DNA of 64,000 nt, taken from assembly GCF_029626155.1 (NCBI RefSeq), contig NZ_JARUBL010000001.1:6538501-6602500 (forward strand), read 5' to 3'. A program made the translations under genes and the position numbers. Source of the DNA: Solwaraspora sp. WMMD1047. Lineage in GTDB: Bacteria > Actinomycetota > Actinomycetes > Mycobacteriales > Micromonosporaceae. Below are positions 48,964 through 58,070 of the stretch, one piece after another. How positions within the stretch are numbered: position 1 is the stretch's first letter; each line of letters starts with the position of its first letter. Under the pieces are notes generated by a model, which made no database searches, was not told where the DNA came from, and saw nothing but the letters and a program-made list of their open reading frames with translations.

Positions 48964-50133
48964 ATGTCTGCTCCACCCGTTCGCGAAGCCGCCTCCGCCA
49001 GCGCCACCGAGGACGCCATCCAGGCGGCGCTGGCCACCGTCGACGACCCGGAGATCCGCCGGCCGGTCACGGAACTCGGCATGGTCCGGTCCGCGGTGCT
49101 CGCCGCCAACGGCACGGTCCGGGTGGAGCTGCTGCTCACCGTCGCGGGCTGCCCACTGAAGGACAAACTGCGCACCGACATCACCGCCGCGGTCGGGGCC
49201 GTGCCGGGCGTCACCGCCGTCGAGATCGAGTTCGGGGTGATGACCCAGGAGCAGCGCCAGTCACTGCAGGCGAGCCTGCGCGGTGGCGGCGCCAGCGCCG
49301 AGCCGGTCATCCCGTTCGCCCAACCCGGCTCCCGGACCCGGGTGTACGCGGTGGCCAGCGGCAAGGGCGGGGTGGGCAAGTCGAGCGTCACGGTCAACCT
49401 GGCCGCCGCGCTGGCCGCGAAGGGCCTGTCGGTGGGCGTGGTGGACGCCGACATCTACGGCCACTCGGTGCCCCGGATGCTGGGCACCGAGGCCCGGCCG
49501 ACCCGGGTCGAAGAGATGATCATGCCGCCGCAGGCGCACGGCGTGAAGGTGATCTCGATCGGGATGTTCACCGCCGGGAACGCCGCCGTGGTCTGGCGCG
49601 GCCCGATGCTGCACCGTGCCCTGCAGCAGTTCCTGGCCGACGTGTACTGGGGGGAGCTCGACGTCCTCCTGCTCGACCTGCCGCCCGGCACCGGCGATGT
49701 GGCGATCTCCCTGGCCCAGCTGCTGCCGAACGCGGAGATCCTGGTGGTCACCACCCCGCAGGCCGCCGCCGCCGAGGTCGCCGAGCGGGCCGGCGGGATC
49801 GCCCTGCAGACCCATCAGCGGCTGGTCGGCGTGGTGGAGAACATGTCCTGGCTGGAGCTGCCCGACGGCAACCGGATGGAGATCTTCGGCGCCGGGGGCG
49901 GCGCCACGGTCGCCGAGTCGCTGACCCGCACGGTCGGCGCCCAGGTGCCGCTGCTGGGCCAGGTCCCGCTCGACACCGGGGTCCGGGAGGCGGGCGACGC
50001 CGGCACGCCGATCGTGCTCGCCGCGCCGCGGACACCGGCCGCCCAGGCCCTGATCGCGGTCGCCGACCGGCTGGCCATCCGGCGCGAGTCACTGCTCGGC
50101 AAGCCGCTCGGCCTGCGTCCCGCCGGCCGCTGA
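48964..50133 (+). CDS. mrp: Mrp/NBP35-family iron-sulphur carrier ATPase
   Basis: 389 residues from ATG 48964 (an ATG three codons upstream at 48955 is possible). An N-terminal MIP18/DUF59 domain (ATVDDPEIRRPVTELGMVRS; Cys in TVAGCPLKDKL) precedes the P-loop ATPase with YAVASGKGGVGKSSVTVNLA, VDADIYGHSVPRML and LDLPPGTGDVAISLAQLLPN. It carries Fe-S clusters to apoproteins in the cytosol. The CxxC bridging motif common near the C-terminus of Mrp is not visible here. Counterpart of Rv1229c. Confidence 0.93.
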   Translation: MSAPPVREAASASATEDAIQAALATVDDPEIRRPVTELGMVRSAVLAANGTVRVELLLTVAGCPLKDKLRTDITAAVGAVPGVTAVEIEFGVMTQEQRQSLQASLRGGGASAEPVIPFAQPGSRTRVYAVASGKGGVGKSSVTVNLAAALAAKGLSVGVVDADIYGHSVPRMLGTEARPTRVEEMIMPPQAHGVKVISIGMFTAGNAAVVWRGPMLHRALQQFLADVYWGELDVLLLDLPPGTGDVAISLAQLLPNAEILVVTTPQAAAAEVAERAGGIALQTHQRLVGVVENMSWLELPDGNRMEIFGAGGGATVAESLTRTVGAQVPLLGQVPLDTGVREAGDAGTPIVLAAPRTPAAQALIAVADRLAIRRESLLGKPLGLRPAGR

Positions 50134-50161
50134 GGGCCGACCCCCCAACCTCGGGCGGCGG

Positions 50162-50599
50162 TCAGGTGGCGTCGAAGTCGACCGAGCGCTGGGCCGGGGC
50201 GGGGCTGGCGTTGCCGGGCGTGGTCGTCGTTCCGGTGCCGCTCGGGCGGGCCGCCGTCCGCACGTCCGCGGCCGAGGCGACGTCCTTCAGCTCGTTGTGC
50301 ACGCCCGTGAGGTCCGAGCGCAGGTCCTCGTACGCGCCCCGGAGCGGTTTGCGCAGCGCCTCCTCGTCCTCCTCGCTGAGCAGGTGCTTGCGGATGAACG
50401 CCTTCGGGTGCAGGTCCTCGAGCTGAATGTCGGTGCCCAGCTCACGGCTGAGGTCACCGGTGGCGTTGCGGGCCATGTTGCGCAGGTTGCGAACCATCCG
50501 CAGCCCGTCGTTGATCACGTTCGGCAGCCGATCGCCGAAGATCAGCAGCGCGAGGAGCAGCAGCGCGCCGATCTCCCACCAGTTGAGGTTCTCGAACAC
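50162..50599 (-). CDS. tatB: Sec-independent protein translocase subunit TatB
   Basis: 145 residues. The GTG at 50599-50597 is preferred because GAGGAGG lies 6-7 bp upstream and the protein then begins VFENLNWWEIGALLLLALLI, the TatB membrane helix, followed by an amphipathic helix (PNVINDGLRMVRNLRNMARN) and a disordered tail. It forms the twin-arginine receptor with TatC, which is elsewhere. It lies directly downstream of the htrA gene, as in M. tuberculosis (Rv1223-Rv1224). Confidence 0.92.
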   Translation of the reverse strand: MFENLNWWEIGALLLLALLIFGDRLPNVINDGLRMVRNLRNMARNATGDLSRELGTDIQLEDLHPKAFIRKHLLSEEDEEALRKPLRGAYEDLRSDLTGVHNELKDVASAADVRTAARPSGTGTTTTPGNASPAPAQRSVDFDAT

Positions 50600-50698
50600 C
50601 GGTTGCCTCCTCGCCCTCTTCCTCGGCAAGAGTACGCACCCGGGCCGCCCCGGCGGGAGGGGGCGATCGGCGGACCCGGCCGGCGGCAGTGAGTCAGA

Positions 50699-52015
50699 TC
50701 ACTGCGCGTCGGCGGCGAGGGTGACCGAGGCGGTCTGGGTGGCCGCACCCCGGCGGTACTCCACCGTCACCACCGAACCGGGCGCATACTTGCGGACCAG
50801 GGCGATCAGGTCGCTCGGCTGCTCCAGTTGCCGGCCGTCGAGCCGCAGCACCACGTCACCGGCCCGCAGGCCGCCACCCTCGGCCGGGCCGTCCGGTTCG
50901 ACGGTGGCGAGCCGGACCCCGCCGGTGGTGCCGCTGCCGGGACCGCCGACCTGGGCGCCGATCACCGTACGCCGGGCCTTGCCGGTGTCGATGATCTCCT
51001 GGGTGACCCGTTTGGCGTGGTTGATCGGGATGGCGAAGGCCAGCCCGATGTTGCCGGCCGTCTCCTCGTCCGCGGCCAGCGACTGGATCACCGAGTTGAC
51101 GCCGACCACCCGGCCGGCGCCGTCGACGAGCGGACCACCGGAGTTGCCCTGGTTGACGGCGGCGTCGGTCTGGATCGCCGCGTAGTAGCGCACCTGGCCG
51201 CCCGGCTCACCCACCCGGATGGTCCGGTCCAGCGCGCTGACGATGCCGGAGGTGACCGTGTTGGCGAGCGCGAGCGGGGTGCCGAACGCCAGCACCGGGT
51301 CGCCCACCGCGATCGTGTCGGAATCGCCGAACTCGACCGGCACCAGTCCGGTCCGGGCGACCTTGATGACCGCGATGTCCGACTCGGGATCCTTGCCGAC
51401 GAGCGTCGCGGCGGCGCTGGACCCGTCGTTGAAGACCACCGTGGCCGAGCCGGAACTGGCCTCCACCACGTGGTCGTTGGTGATCACGTAGCCGTCCGAG
51501 GTGGCCACGAAGCCGGAGCCGATGCTCGAACCACCGCCGCCGCCACCGGGCACCCGCACCGTCACGACACTCGGCAGCAGGCGTTCGGCCACGCCGGCCA
51601 GCGAGTCGGCCGGCCGCTGCGCCACCGCCGGCACCTCGCCGCCGGACTGGCCGAGCAGGGTCCCGCCGCCCGGGCTGTTGACCGCGAAGGCGTACCCGAG
51701 GGCGCCGCCCAACGCACCGGCGAGCAGGGCGCTGATCAGCGAGACCAGCAGGAGCGGGGTCAGACCGCGGCTCGGCACGGAGTCCGGATCGACGACCGGC
51801 TCGGGGCCGACCCGGTCGGCGGGCGGCGGGGCCTGCACCACGACCGCCATCGGCGTACGGGGGTCTCGCCACGGGTCGCGCAACGCGTCGGACCACCAGG
51901 GTGAGGGGGTCCGGTCGTCGGACCCGATCGGGGTCCGCGCCGCCGGTCCCACCGACGGCGGCGAAGCCGCGGTCGGGGTCCCGTCGGGCTGGCGCCAGTT
52001 CCAGCCGTCCGTCAC
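50699..52015 (-). CDS. htrA: HtrA/DegP-type membrane serine protease with PDZ domain
   Basis: 438 residues; GTG 52015 is chosen for GGGAGG 8 bp upstream. A ~110-residue Pro-rich cytoplasmic part and one membrane helix (LTPLLLVSLISALLAGALGG) lead to a trypsin-like domain with catalytic His (VITNDHVVEAS), Asp (KDPESDIAVIKVA) and Ser (DAAVNQGNSGGPLVDGAG), then a PDZ domain (TVEPDGPAEGGGLRAGDVVL). It degrades damaged envelope proteins. The sigE-rseA pair that normally sits upstream in relatives is missing. Confidence 0.95.
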   Translation of the reverse strand: MTDGWNWRQPDGTPTAASPPSVGPAARTPIGSDDRTPSPWWSDALRDPWRDPRTPMAVVVQAPPPADRVGPEPVVDPDSVPSRGLTPLLLVSLISALLAGALGGALGYAFAVNSPGGGTLLGQSGGEVPAVAQRPADSLAGVAERLLPSVVTVRVPGGGGGGSSIGSGFVATSDGYVITNDHVVEASSGSATVVFNDGSSAAATLVGKDPESDIAVIKVARTGLVPVEFGDSDTIAVGDPVLAFGTPLALANTVTSGIVSALDRTIRVGEPGGQVRYYAAIQTDAAVNQGNSGGPLVDGAGRVVGVNSVIQSLAADEETAGNIGLAFAIPINHAKRVTQEIIDTGKARRTVIGAQVGGPGSGTTGGVRLATVEPDGPAEGGGLRAGDVVLRLDGRQLEQPSDLIALVRKYAPGSVVTVEYRRGAATQTASVTLAADAQ

Positions 52016-52293
52016 GTTCGGTGCCTCCCAGTCCGTCCCGGAAGCCGGCGCCGCTGCGCCGACGGCGGTGACAAACCTCCGGCCGGGGCGTCCGGGTATC
52101 CACATCCAGGATTGCACGGATGTCCGGAGCAAACAGCCGTTGGCCCGCTGGCAACCGGCGGCACCCCCGCCGGCCCCCGGGGGTACGCCCCTGCCGATCG
52201 GTGGTGGGCGCATCTAGGCTCATAGCCACCAGTGGTCCCCCGTCGCTCATCCGGAGGTGTCCCATCGCCACGGTCGCCCGGCCAGTCAGCCCG

Positions 52294-52917
52294 ATGACGG
52301 CCCAGGCACTCCAGTTCGCCGAGGCGTACGTAGCCGAGGATGTGGTGCTGCGTACCGCGCGGGCCCTCGCCATCGAGGTGGGCCTGGACGCGGTGACGCC
52401 CGCGGCCGGGGCCGCGCTGCGGCTGCTGGCCGCCGCCGGCAGCGCCCGGGCGGTGGTGGAGATCGGCACCGGGACGGGCGTCAGCGGGCTGTGGCTGCTC
52501 CGGGGGATGCGGCCGGACGGCGTACTCACCAGCATCGACGTGGAGTCCGAGCATCAGCGGATCGCCCGCCGGATCTTCCAGCAGGCCGGATTTCCGGCCG
52601 GTCGGACCCGGATCATCACCGGCCGGGCGCTCGACGTGCTCCCCCGGTTGGCCGACGGGGTGTACGACATGATCTTCGTCGATTCCGACGTGACCGAGTA
52701 CCGGGGCTGCGTGGACGCCGCCCAGCGGCTGCTGCGGCCGGGCGGGGTGCTCGCGGTCGGCGGTGCGCTGGCGCACGGCCGGATCGCCGATCCGGCCGCC
52801 CGGGACGTGGAGACCGTCGCCGTCCGCGAGGTGGTCAAGGCGATCCGCGAGGCGGACGAGTGGATCCCGGCGCTGTTGCCGGCCGGCGACGGGTTGCTGG
52901 CCGCCGTCAAACGCTGA
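52294..52917 (+). CDS. SAM-dependent O-methyltransferase (Rv1220c-like)
   Basis: 207 residues from ATG 52294. The SAM site is VVEIGTGTGVSGLWLLRGM, with SIDVESEHQRIARRIF and DMIFVDSDVTEYRG matching the class I O-methyltransferase 3 family. The frame extends upstream in phase with IATVARPVSP from an ATC at 52264, which has a well-spaced GGAGG (52253-52257), whereas the ATG has none; the real start may be the ATC. The acceptor substrate is unknown. Confidence 0.88.
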   Translation: MTAQALQFAEAYVAEDVVLRTARALAIEVGLDAVTPAAGAALRLLAAAGSARAVVEIGTGTGVSGLWLLRGMRPDGVLTSIDVESEHQRIARRIFQQAGFPAGRTRIITGRALDVLPRLADGVYDMIFVDSDVTEYRGCVDAAQRLLRPGGVLAVGGALAHGRIADPAARDVETVAVREVVKAIREADEWIPALLPAGDGLLAAVKR

Positions 52918-52993
52918 CGGCCGGCCAGGGACGCCAGGCCGGCGCGGAAGCGCCAGCCCCAGGCACCACGCCGGCTCAGCGGGCCACGCCGGC

Positions 52994-54565
52994 TCAGAGG
53001 GTCGCCAGCCAGCGGAGCAGGATGCGTACGCCCCAGCCGGTGGCGCCCTTGACCAGTTCGGCGTCGTCGCCGTCGGCCCAGGACGGCGCCGACATGTCGA
53101 TGTGCGCCCACCGGTCCCGCAGGTCGCCGGCGAACTCCCGCAGGTAGAGCGCGGCCAGGATCGATCCGCCGCCCTGGTTCGGCGCGCTGTAGAGGTCGGC
53201 CACCTCGCTGCCGAGGTATTCCACGTAGTCGCCGGGGAGCGGCAGCCGCCAGGCGCGTTCGCCGGTGCTGGCGGCGGCGGCCAGCAGGGCGGCGGCCAGG
53301 TCGTCGTTCTCGGCGTAGAGGGCGGCGGTGCGCTTGCCGAGGGCGACCGCGTTGGCGCCGGTGAGGGTGGCCAGGTCGACCAGCAGGTCCGGCGCCAGGC
53401 GGTCGACCGCGTACGCGAGGGCGTCGGCCAGCACCAGCCGCCCCTCCGCGTCGGTGTTGGTGCTCTCGCTGGTCAGGCCGCCGTAGTGGCGGATCACGTC
53501 GCCCGGCCGGTACGCCGAGCCGCTGACCATGTTCTCGGCCAGCGGCGCCAGGGCGGTGATCCGGACCGGTAGCCGCAGCGCGGCGGCGCCGATCGTCGCG
53601 GCCAGCACCGCGGCGGCGCCGCCCATGTCCTTGCGCATCAGCTTCATCGCACCGGTGGGCTTGATCGAGATGCCGCCGGTGTCGAAGGTGATGCCCTTGC
53701 CGACCAGCACCACGTGGGTCCGGGCATCGGCCGGCGACCATCCGCACTCGACCAGGCGGGGACCGTGCGCCGAGCCGCCGCCGACCGCGAGCATGCCGCC
53801 GAAGCCCGCCTCGGCCAGCTCGTCCGGCCCCCGGACGGTGACGGTCAGGCCGTCCCGGCCGGCCGCGGCGGTCACGATCTGCTCGGCCAGCCAGGCCGGT
53901 GTCTTCACCGACGATGGGGTGTTCGTCAGGTCGCGGGCGAACCGGGTGGCCTCGGTCACCGCCCGCGCCTCGGCCAGCGCCGGGCCGTGTGCCGCCGGGT
54001 CGGCCACCACCAACGCCACCTCGGCCAGCCGGCCGGATGCCGGCTCGGCTTCGCCGGCCGCCGCCGGGTCGCCGGGGCCGGCCGGCGCCCGGAACCGGTA
54101 CGACGCCAGCCAGAGCCCTTCCGCCAGGCCCCGGACCGCCTCGGCGGGCGGGTCGGCCGGCAGGCCGATAGTGATCGAGATCTCCCGGGCGGCGGCCCGG
54201 GCCAGGCCGGCGCCGGCCGCCCGCCAACCGGCCTCGTCGCCGGCCCCGATGCCGAACAGCAGCAGCCGGTTCGGCTCGCTCGCCGGCCGCAGCGCCAGAT
54301 GGACCTTACCGGCGGTGCCGTGGTGCGGCACGAGCGGCACCAGCGCGCCCGCCTCGGCCAACAGCTCGGCCGGGACCGCCAGCGCGGTCGGGACCAGCCG
54401 GCCGTCGCCCCGGCCGGCCGCGGCATCGGCCTCCGACGCGGAGCCGTCTGCAGCGTCGGCCCCGGCCGCGGGATCGGTCGCAGCGGCGGGACCGGCGGGT
54501 CGGACCGGGAGCGCGAGCGCGGCGGTGTCGTCGATGGGCCCGGTTACCAGGCGGATGTCCAGCAC
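52994..54565 (-). CDS. pepA: Leucyl aminopeptidase (M17 family)
   Basis: 523 residues. The metal and catalytic motifs are complete: LVGKGITFDTGGISIKPTGA (Lys, Asp), MKLMRKDMGGAA and NTDAEGRLVLADALAYA. It removes N-terminal residues from peptides in the cytosol as a hexamer with two metal ions per subunit. The N-terminal half is Ala-rich and variable, as usual. Convergent with the O-methyltransferase gene; the 76-bp gap holds a CCACGCCGGCTCAG direct repeat. Confidence 0.95.
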   Translation of the reverse strand: MLDIRLVTGPIDDTAALALPVRPAGPAAATDPAAGADAADGSASEADAAAGRGDGRLVPTALAVPAELLAEAGALVPLVPHHGTAGKVHLALRPASEPNRLLLFGIGAGDEAGWRAAGAGLARAAAREISITIGLPADPPAEAVRGLAEGLWLASYRFRAPAGPGDPAAAGEAEPASGRLAEVALVVADPAAHGPALAEARAVTEATRFARDLTNTPSSVKTPAWLAEQIVTAAAGRDGLTVTVRGPDELAEAGFGGMLAVGGGSAHGPRLVECGWSPADARTHVVLVGKGITFDTGGISIKPTGAMKLMRKDMGGAAAVLAATIGAAALRLPVRITALAPLAENMVSGSAYRPGDVIRHYGGLTSESTNTDAEGRLVLADALAYAVDRLAPDLLVDLATLTGANAVALGKRTAALYAENDDLAAALLAAAASTGERAWRLPLPGDYVEYLGSEVADLYSAPNQGGGSILAALYLREFAGDLRDRWAHIDMSAPSWADGDDAELVKGATGWGVRILLRWLATL

Positions 54566-54813
54566 CGGGACCGTACCTCCAGGGGTTTGTCGGCGGGCCG
54601 CCCCGCGGTGTGCGGGGTGGTCCGGTGGGGGCGGTTCTCGTGCGGCGGCCGGCCGCTGACGCGGCAGGTGTCCGTGGACCGGCCGGTGGCGCGGGAGGTG
54701 CCGCTCGTGGGCCGGCCGGGTGCGCGGCGACGAACCTGGGCCATCGGCGATGCCGATGGCCCAGGTCTGACGGACGATCCGGAAGCGACCAGCCGTCGGA
54801 ACTCGTCAACCAC
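54566..54813. other. 248-bp gap upstream of pepA
   Basis: No convincing gene. It is rich in GGCCGG/CCGGCC and contains partly repeated CGCGG and CCGGCCGG stretches that can form hairpins. The pepA promoter should be here. Confidence 0.45.
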
Positions 54814-54981
54814 TCAGCCGGCGGCGGCCTTCAGCGCGTCACCGAGCGCGTTGGCCTCGTCGGGAGTCATCTCAACGACGAGCCGGCCACCACCTTCCAG
54901 CGGAACCCGCATGACGATGCCCCGGCCCTCCTTGGTGACTTCCAGCGGACCGTCGCCCGTCCGCGGCTTCATCGCCGCCAT
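54814..54981 (-). CDS. DUF3117 protein
   Basis: 55 residues from ATG 54981-54979, with GGGGAG upstream. The sequence is the highly conserved actinobacterial DUF3117: MAAMKPRTGDGPLEVTKEGR, then GIVMRVPLEGGGRLVVEMTP and DEANALGDAL. Rv1211 is the M. tuberculosis member. The function is unknown, yet conservation across the phylum is strong. Confidence 0.95.
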   Translation of the reverse strand: MAAMKPRTGDGPLEVTKEGRGIVMRVPLEGGGRLVVEMTPDEANALGDALKAAAG

Positions 54982-55165
54982 CTTGTCTCCCCTCAGACTC
55001 ACCAGGGTCGGTGGGTTGCCCCACATCCAAATTCGCCACTCACCGCGCAGGCTCGCGGTGCCGACCCACGATTTTCCCTGATGAACACCGCCGGACCCAA
55101 ACCGAACCAGTATTGATGTAACAGCATCTAGCATATCTTGAGAAGGGCTGTCACAATGTGCGGTC

Positions 55166-55990
55166 ATGCAGGCACGGTCGGCCCTCTTCGACCTCTTCGG
55201 CGACCACCTCCGGTCCCGGGGTGGTCGCGCGCCGGTGGCTGCCCTGGTCAAACTGCTTTCTCCGCTCGGGATCGCGCCTCCGGCGGTGCGCACCGCGGTC
55301 TCCCGGATGGTCCGCCAGGGGTGGTTGCACCCACTCCGGCTGAACAGCGGACCGGGCTATCTGCTCACCCCTAAAGCCGCCCGCAGGCTGGACGAGGCGG
55401 CAGCCAGAATCTACCGAACGGGCAAGATCGGGTGGGACGGCAGGTTCGATCTGATCGTACTGGAGGCAGCCGGCAACCGCCGCGAACGCCAACGTCTCGC
55501 CGCAAACCTCGCCTTCCTCGGCTATGGGACGTTGGACGAGCAGACCTGGGTCGCCACCCGGCCGGGTGAGGAGATCGACTCCCTGCTCACCGAGGCCGGC
55601 GTACGCTACGAGCGATTCACCGCCACCCACGCCGCCGGCACCCCGGGCGCGATGGCGGTGGTCCGCCGGGCCTGGGATCTGGACGCCATCGGCCAGGCCT
55701 ACGAGCGGTTCGTCAGCGAGCAGCGGCCGCTGCTGTCCGGCATCACGGTGCGCAGCGGGGACGAGGCGGCCTACGCCGCCCGGTTCCGGCTGGTGCACGC
55801 CTGGCGGACATTCCTGTTCCAGGATCCACAGCTCCCGCCGGCGCTGCTGCCCGAACGGTGGCCGGGTACCGCCGCGGCGGCCTTCTTCGACCGGCACGCC
55901 GCCCGACTCCGGCCGGCCGCCGACCGCTACGTCGAGCAGTGCCTGGAGGCCGGCACCAAAGCCGCCGTACGACAGAAGGGCCAACCGTGA
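55166..55990 (+). CDS. paaX: PaaX-family transcriptional regulator
   Basis: 274 residues. The N-terminal winged helix (SALFDLFGDHLRSRGGRAPV, PPAVRTAVSRMVRQGWLHPL), central domain (WDGRFDLIVLEAAGNRRERQ) and C-terminal effector region (RLVHAWRTFLFQDPQLPPAL) match PaaX, which represses phenylacetate catabolism and is released by phenylacetyl-CoA. The 4-bp overlap (GTGA) with the enoyl-CoA hydratase-like gene supports a role in CoA-thioester metabolism. The rest of the paa pathway is not here. Confidence 0.92.
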   Translation: MQARSALFDLFGDHLRSRGGRAPVAALVKLLSPLGIAPPAVRTAVSRMVRQGWLHPLRLNSGPGYLLTPKAARRLDEAAARIYRTGKIGWDGRFDLIVLEAAGNRRERQRLAANLAFLGYGTLDEQTWVATRPGEEIDSLLTEAGVRYERFTATHAAGTPGAMAVVRRAWDLDAIGQAYERFVSEQRPLLSGITVRSGDEAAYAARFRLVHAWRTFLFQDPQLPPALLPERWPGTAAAAFFDRHAARLRPAADRYVEQCLEAGTKAAVRQKGQP

Positions 55991-56778
55991 CCGAGCCACT
56001 GCTCGTCGACCGCACCGGACCCGTGGTCACCCTGACCCTCAACCGGCCGGAGTCGATGAACTCGCTCGACGTGGCCCTCAAGGAGGCGCTGCGGGACGCC
56101 CTGGCCGGCCTGGAGACCGACCGCTCCTGCCGGGCCGTGGTGCTGACCGGGGCCGGCCGGGCCTTCTGCGCCGGCCAGGACCTCCAGGAGCACGTACGCA
56201 CGCTGGCGACCGGCGACAGCGATCCGCTGGCCACCGTCCGCGACCACTACAACCCGATCGCCGCCCGGTTGGCGCACCTGCCCATGCCGGTGGTCGCGGC
56301 CGTCCGCGGCATGGCCGCCGGTGCCGGCGCCTCGCTGGCCCTCCTCGCCGACCTGCGGATCGGCGGGCCGAAGACCAGCTTCCTGATGGCCTTCGCCAAG
56401 GTCGGACTGGCCGCCGACACCGGGGCCTCCTGGACGCTGCCCCGGCTGGTCGGGCACGCCAAGGCGATCGAGCTGCTGCTGCTCGCCGAGCCGGTGCCGG
56501 CCGCCGAGGCGCACCGGCTCGGCCTGCTCAACCAGCTGCTCGACGACGACGAGGAGGTGCTGCCGGCAGCCCAGGCGCTGGCCGCCCGGCTGGCCGCCGG
56601 GCCGACGGTGGCGTACGGCGCGATCAAGCGCCAGTTGTCCATCGGCGCCGCCGGCACCCTCGCCGACGCGCTGGCCGCGGAGGCGCACGCGCAGCGCATC
56701 TGCGGCGCCACCGCCGATCACCGGGCCGCGACGGAGGCGTTCGTGGCCAAGCGGAAGGCGGTCTTCGAGGGCCGTTGA
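55987..56778 (+). CDS. paaG: Enoyl-CoA hydratase/isomerase (PaaG-like)
   Basis: 263 residues. Crotonase motifs: RAFCAGQDLQEHV (oxyanion hole), VRGMAAGAGASLALLADLRI and FAKVGLAADTGASWTLPRLV, the last being typical of PaaG, the 1,2-epoxyphenylacetyl-CoA isomerase, with an Asp where hydratases have the second Glu. It is fused by overlap to paaX, so a phenylacetate-type substrate is likely; a general beta-oxidation enoyl-CoA isomerase is the alternative. Confidence 0.85.
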   Translation: MTEPLLVDRTGPVVTLTLNRPESMNSLDVALKEALRDALAGLETDRSCRAVVLTGAGRAFCAGQDLQEHVRTLATGDSDPLATVRDHYNPIAARLAHLPMPVVAAVRGMAAGAGASLALLADLRIGGPKTSFLMAFAKVGLAADTGASWTLPRLVGHAKAIELLLLAEPVPAAEAHRLGLLNQLLDDDEEVLPAAQALAARLAAGPTVAYGAIKRQLSIGAAGTLADALAAEAHAQRICGATADHRAATEAFVAKRKAVFEGR

Positions 56779-56782
56779 CGGC

Positions 56783-57352
56783 TCAGTCGTCGTCCTCTTC
56801 GGGGTCCTGGTTCGCCTCGGCGCCCAGCACGAACGCCTGCATGGCCAGCTCGTCCCCGCTCGGCCAGACGTAGGTGGGCAGCTCCCGCGGACCCAGCTCG
56901 CGGACGTACGACCAGAAGAGCCGGACCGCCTCGGCCCGGGACGACGCCTCGATCGGCAGGTCGAGGCTGACCAGGTAGGTCCGCCGGTCGGCGGGGGGTC
57001 CGACCCGGCCGGCCAGCTCGCGGTAGGTGGCCGGGTCGACCGGCGTCACCGGCCCGTCGAGGGCGAGCGCGTCGGCGGGCGCCGGCTCGTCGAACGCCCG
57101 GCGGGTGTAGGTCACCACCAGCTGGTCCCGGACCGACCCGGGTGCCGCGCCGGCCCGCTGCGGTACGCCCGCACCCACCCGGCCCAACGCGACCACGAGC
57201 GGTCGCTCCTGGTCGTCGCGGACCACCAGGACCTCGTCCCCGGGCGCCGGCCGGTGCCGGTCGGAGATCCCGGTCAGCTCCAGGTTGTCGTGGTGGAACA
57301 GCCGTTCCGCCTCGAACCGCCCACTCGGGATGACCACCGCCCACGCGCTCAC
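56783..57352 (-). CDS. Conserved hypothetical protein
   Basis: 189 residues. The N-terminus (SAWAVVIPSGRFEAERLFHH and DEVLVVRDDQERPLVVALGR) resembles small PUA/EVE-like beta folds, but no family could be named with certainty. It ends with an acidic QDPEEDDD tail. It is convergent with paaG, only 4 bp apart, and is an insertion relative to the Rv1207-Rv1232c gene order. Confidence 0.65.
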   Translation of the reverse strand: MSAWAVVIPSGRFEAERLFHHDNLELTGISDRHRPAPGDEVLVVRDDQERPLVVALGRVGAGVPQRAGAAPGSVRDQLVVTYTRRAFDEPAPADALALDGPVTPVDPATYRELAGRVGPPADRRTYLVSLDLPIEASSRAEAVRLFWSYVRELGPRELPTYVWPSGDELAMQAFVLGAEANQDPEEDDD

Positions 57353-57409
57353 GCCCGGTCCTCCACAACCCGCCCGGACGCTGCTGTCCGCCCCGAACCA
57401 TTCATGGGG

Positions 57410-58021
57410 CTATCCCATCACGACCCCGGCCGCCGGCCGCGACGCGGTGGCCGGCGGCGGCACGTGGCACCCGGCCAGGTGGTCGTCGACCATCCCGGTC
57501 GCCTGCATCAACGCGTACGCGGTGGTGGGGCCCACGAAGCGGAAACCGTGCCGCTTGAGCGCCTTGGCCATCGCCGTCGACTCGACGGTGCTGGCCGGTA
57601 CCGCGGCGAAGTCCGGCAACCGGGTCGCCCGCGGCGGCGGGGCGAAGCTCCAGAGCAGGGCGGCCAGCCCGCCCGGCAGTTCCAGCGCGGCGCGCGCGTT
57701 CGCGATCGCGGCTTCGATCTTGGCGCGGTTGCGGACGATGCCGGCGTCGGCCATCAGCCGGGCCACCTCCGCCTCCCGGTAGCCGGCCACGGTCGGGATC
57801 CGGAACTGGTCGAACGCCACCCGGAAGGCCGGTCGCTTGCGCAGGATGGTCAGCCAGGAGAGGCCGGACTGGAACGCCTCCAGGGTGAGCCGCTCGAACA
57901 GGGCGTCGTCGCCGTGCAGCGGCCGGCCCCACTCCTCGTCGTGGTAGGCCGCGTAGTCGGGAGTGCTCGCCCCCCAGGCGCACCGGGACAACCCGTCGGC
58001 GCCGATCACCAGGTCCGTCAC
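57410..58021 (-). CDS. tag: DNA-3-methyladenine glycosylase I
   Basis: 203 residues from GTG 58021-58019. The zinc-binding start (RCAWGASTPDYAAYHDEEWG) and end (VDDHLAGCH) of Tag are present, with the helix-hairpin-helix core (LFERLTLEAFQSGLSWLTIL; ALKRHGFRFVGPTTAYALMQ). It excises 3-methyladenine in base-excision repair. Counterpart of Rv1210. Confidence 0.94.
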   Translation of the reverse strand: MTDLVIGADGLSRCAWGASTPDYAAYHDEEWGRPLHGDDALFERLTLEAFQSGLSWLTILRKRPAFRVAFDQFRIPTVAGYREAEVARLMADAGIVRNRAKIEAAIANARAALELPGGLAALLWSFAPPPRATRLPDFAAVPASTVESTAMAKALKRHGFRFVGPTTAYALMQATGMVDDHLAGCHVPPPATASRPAAGVVMG

Positions 58022-58070
58022 GACCCACACGCTAGGCCAGCCCACCGACAACCCGGCCGGGCCGGACGGA

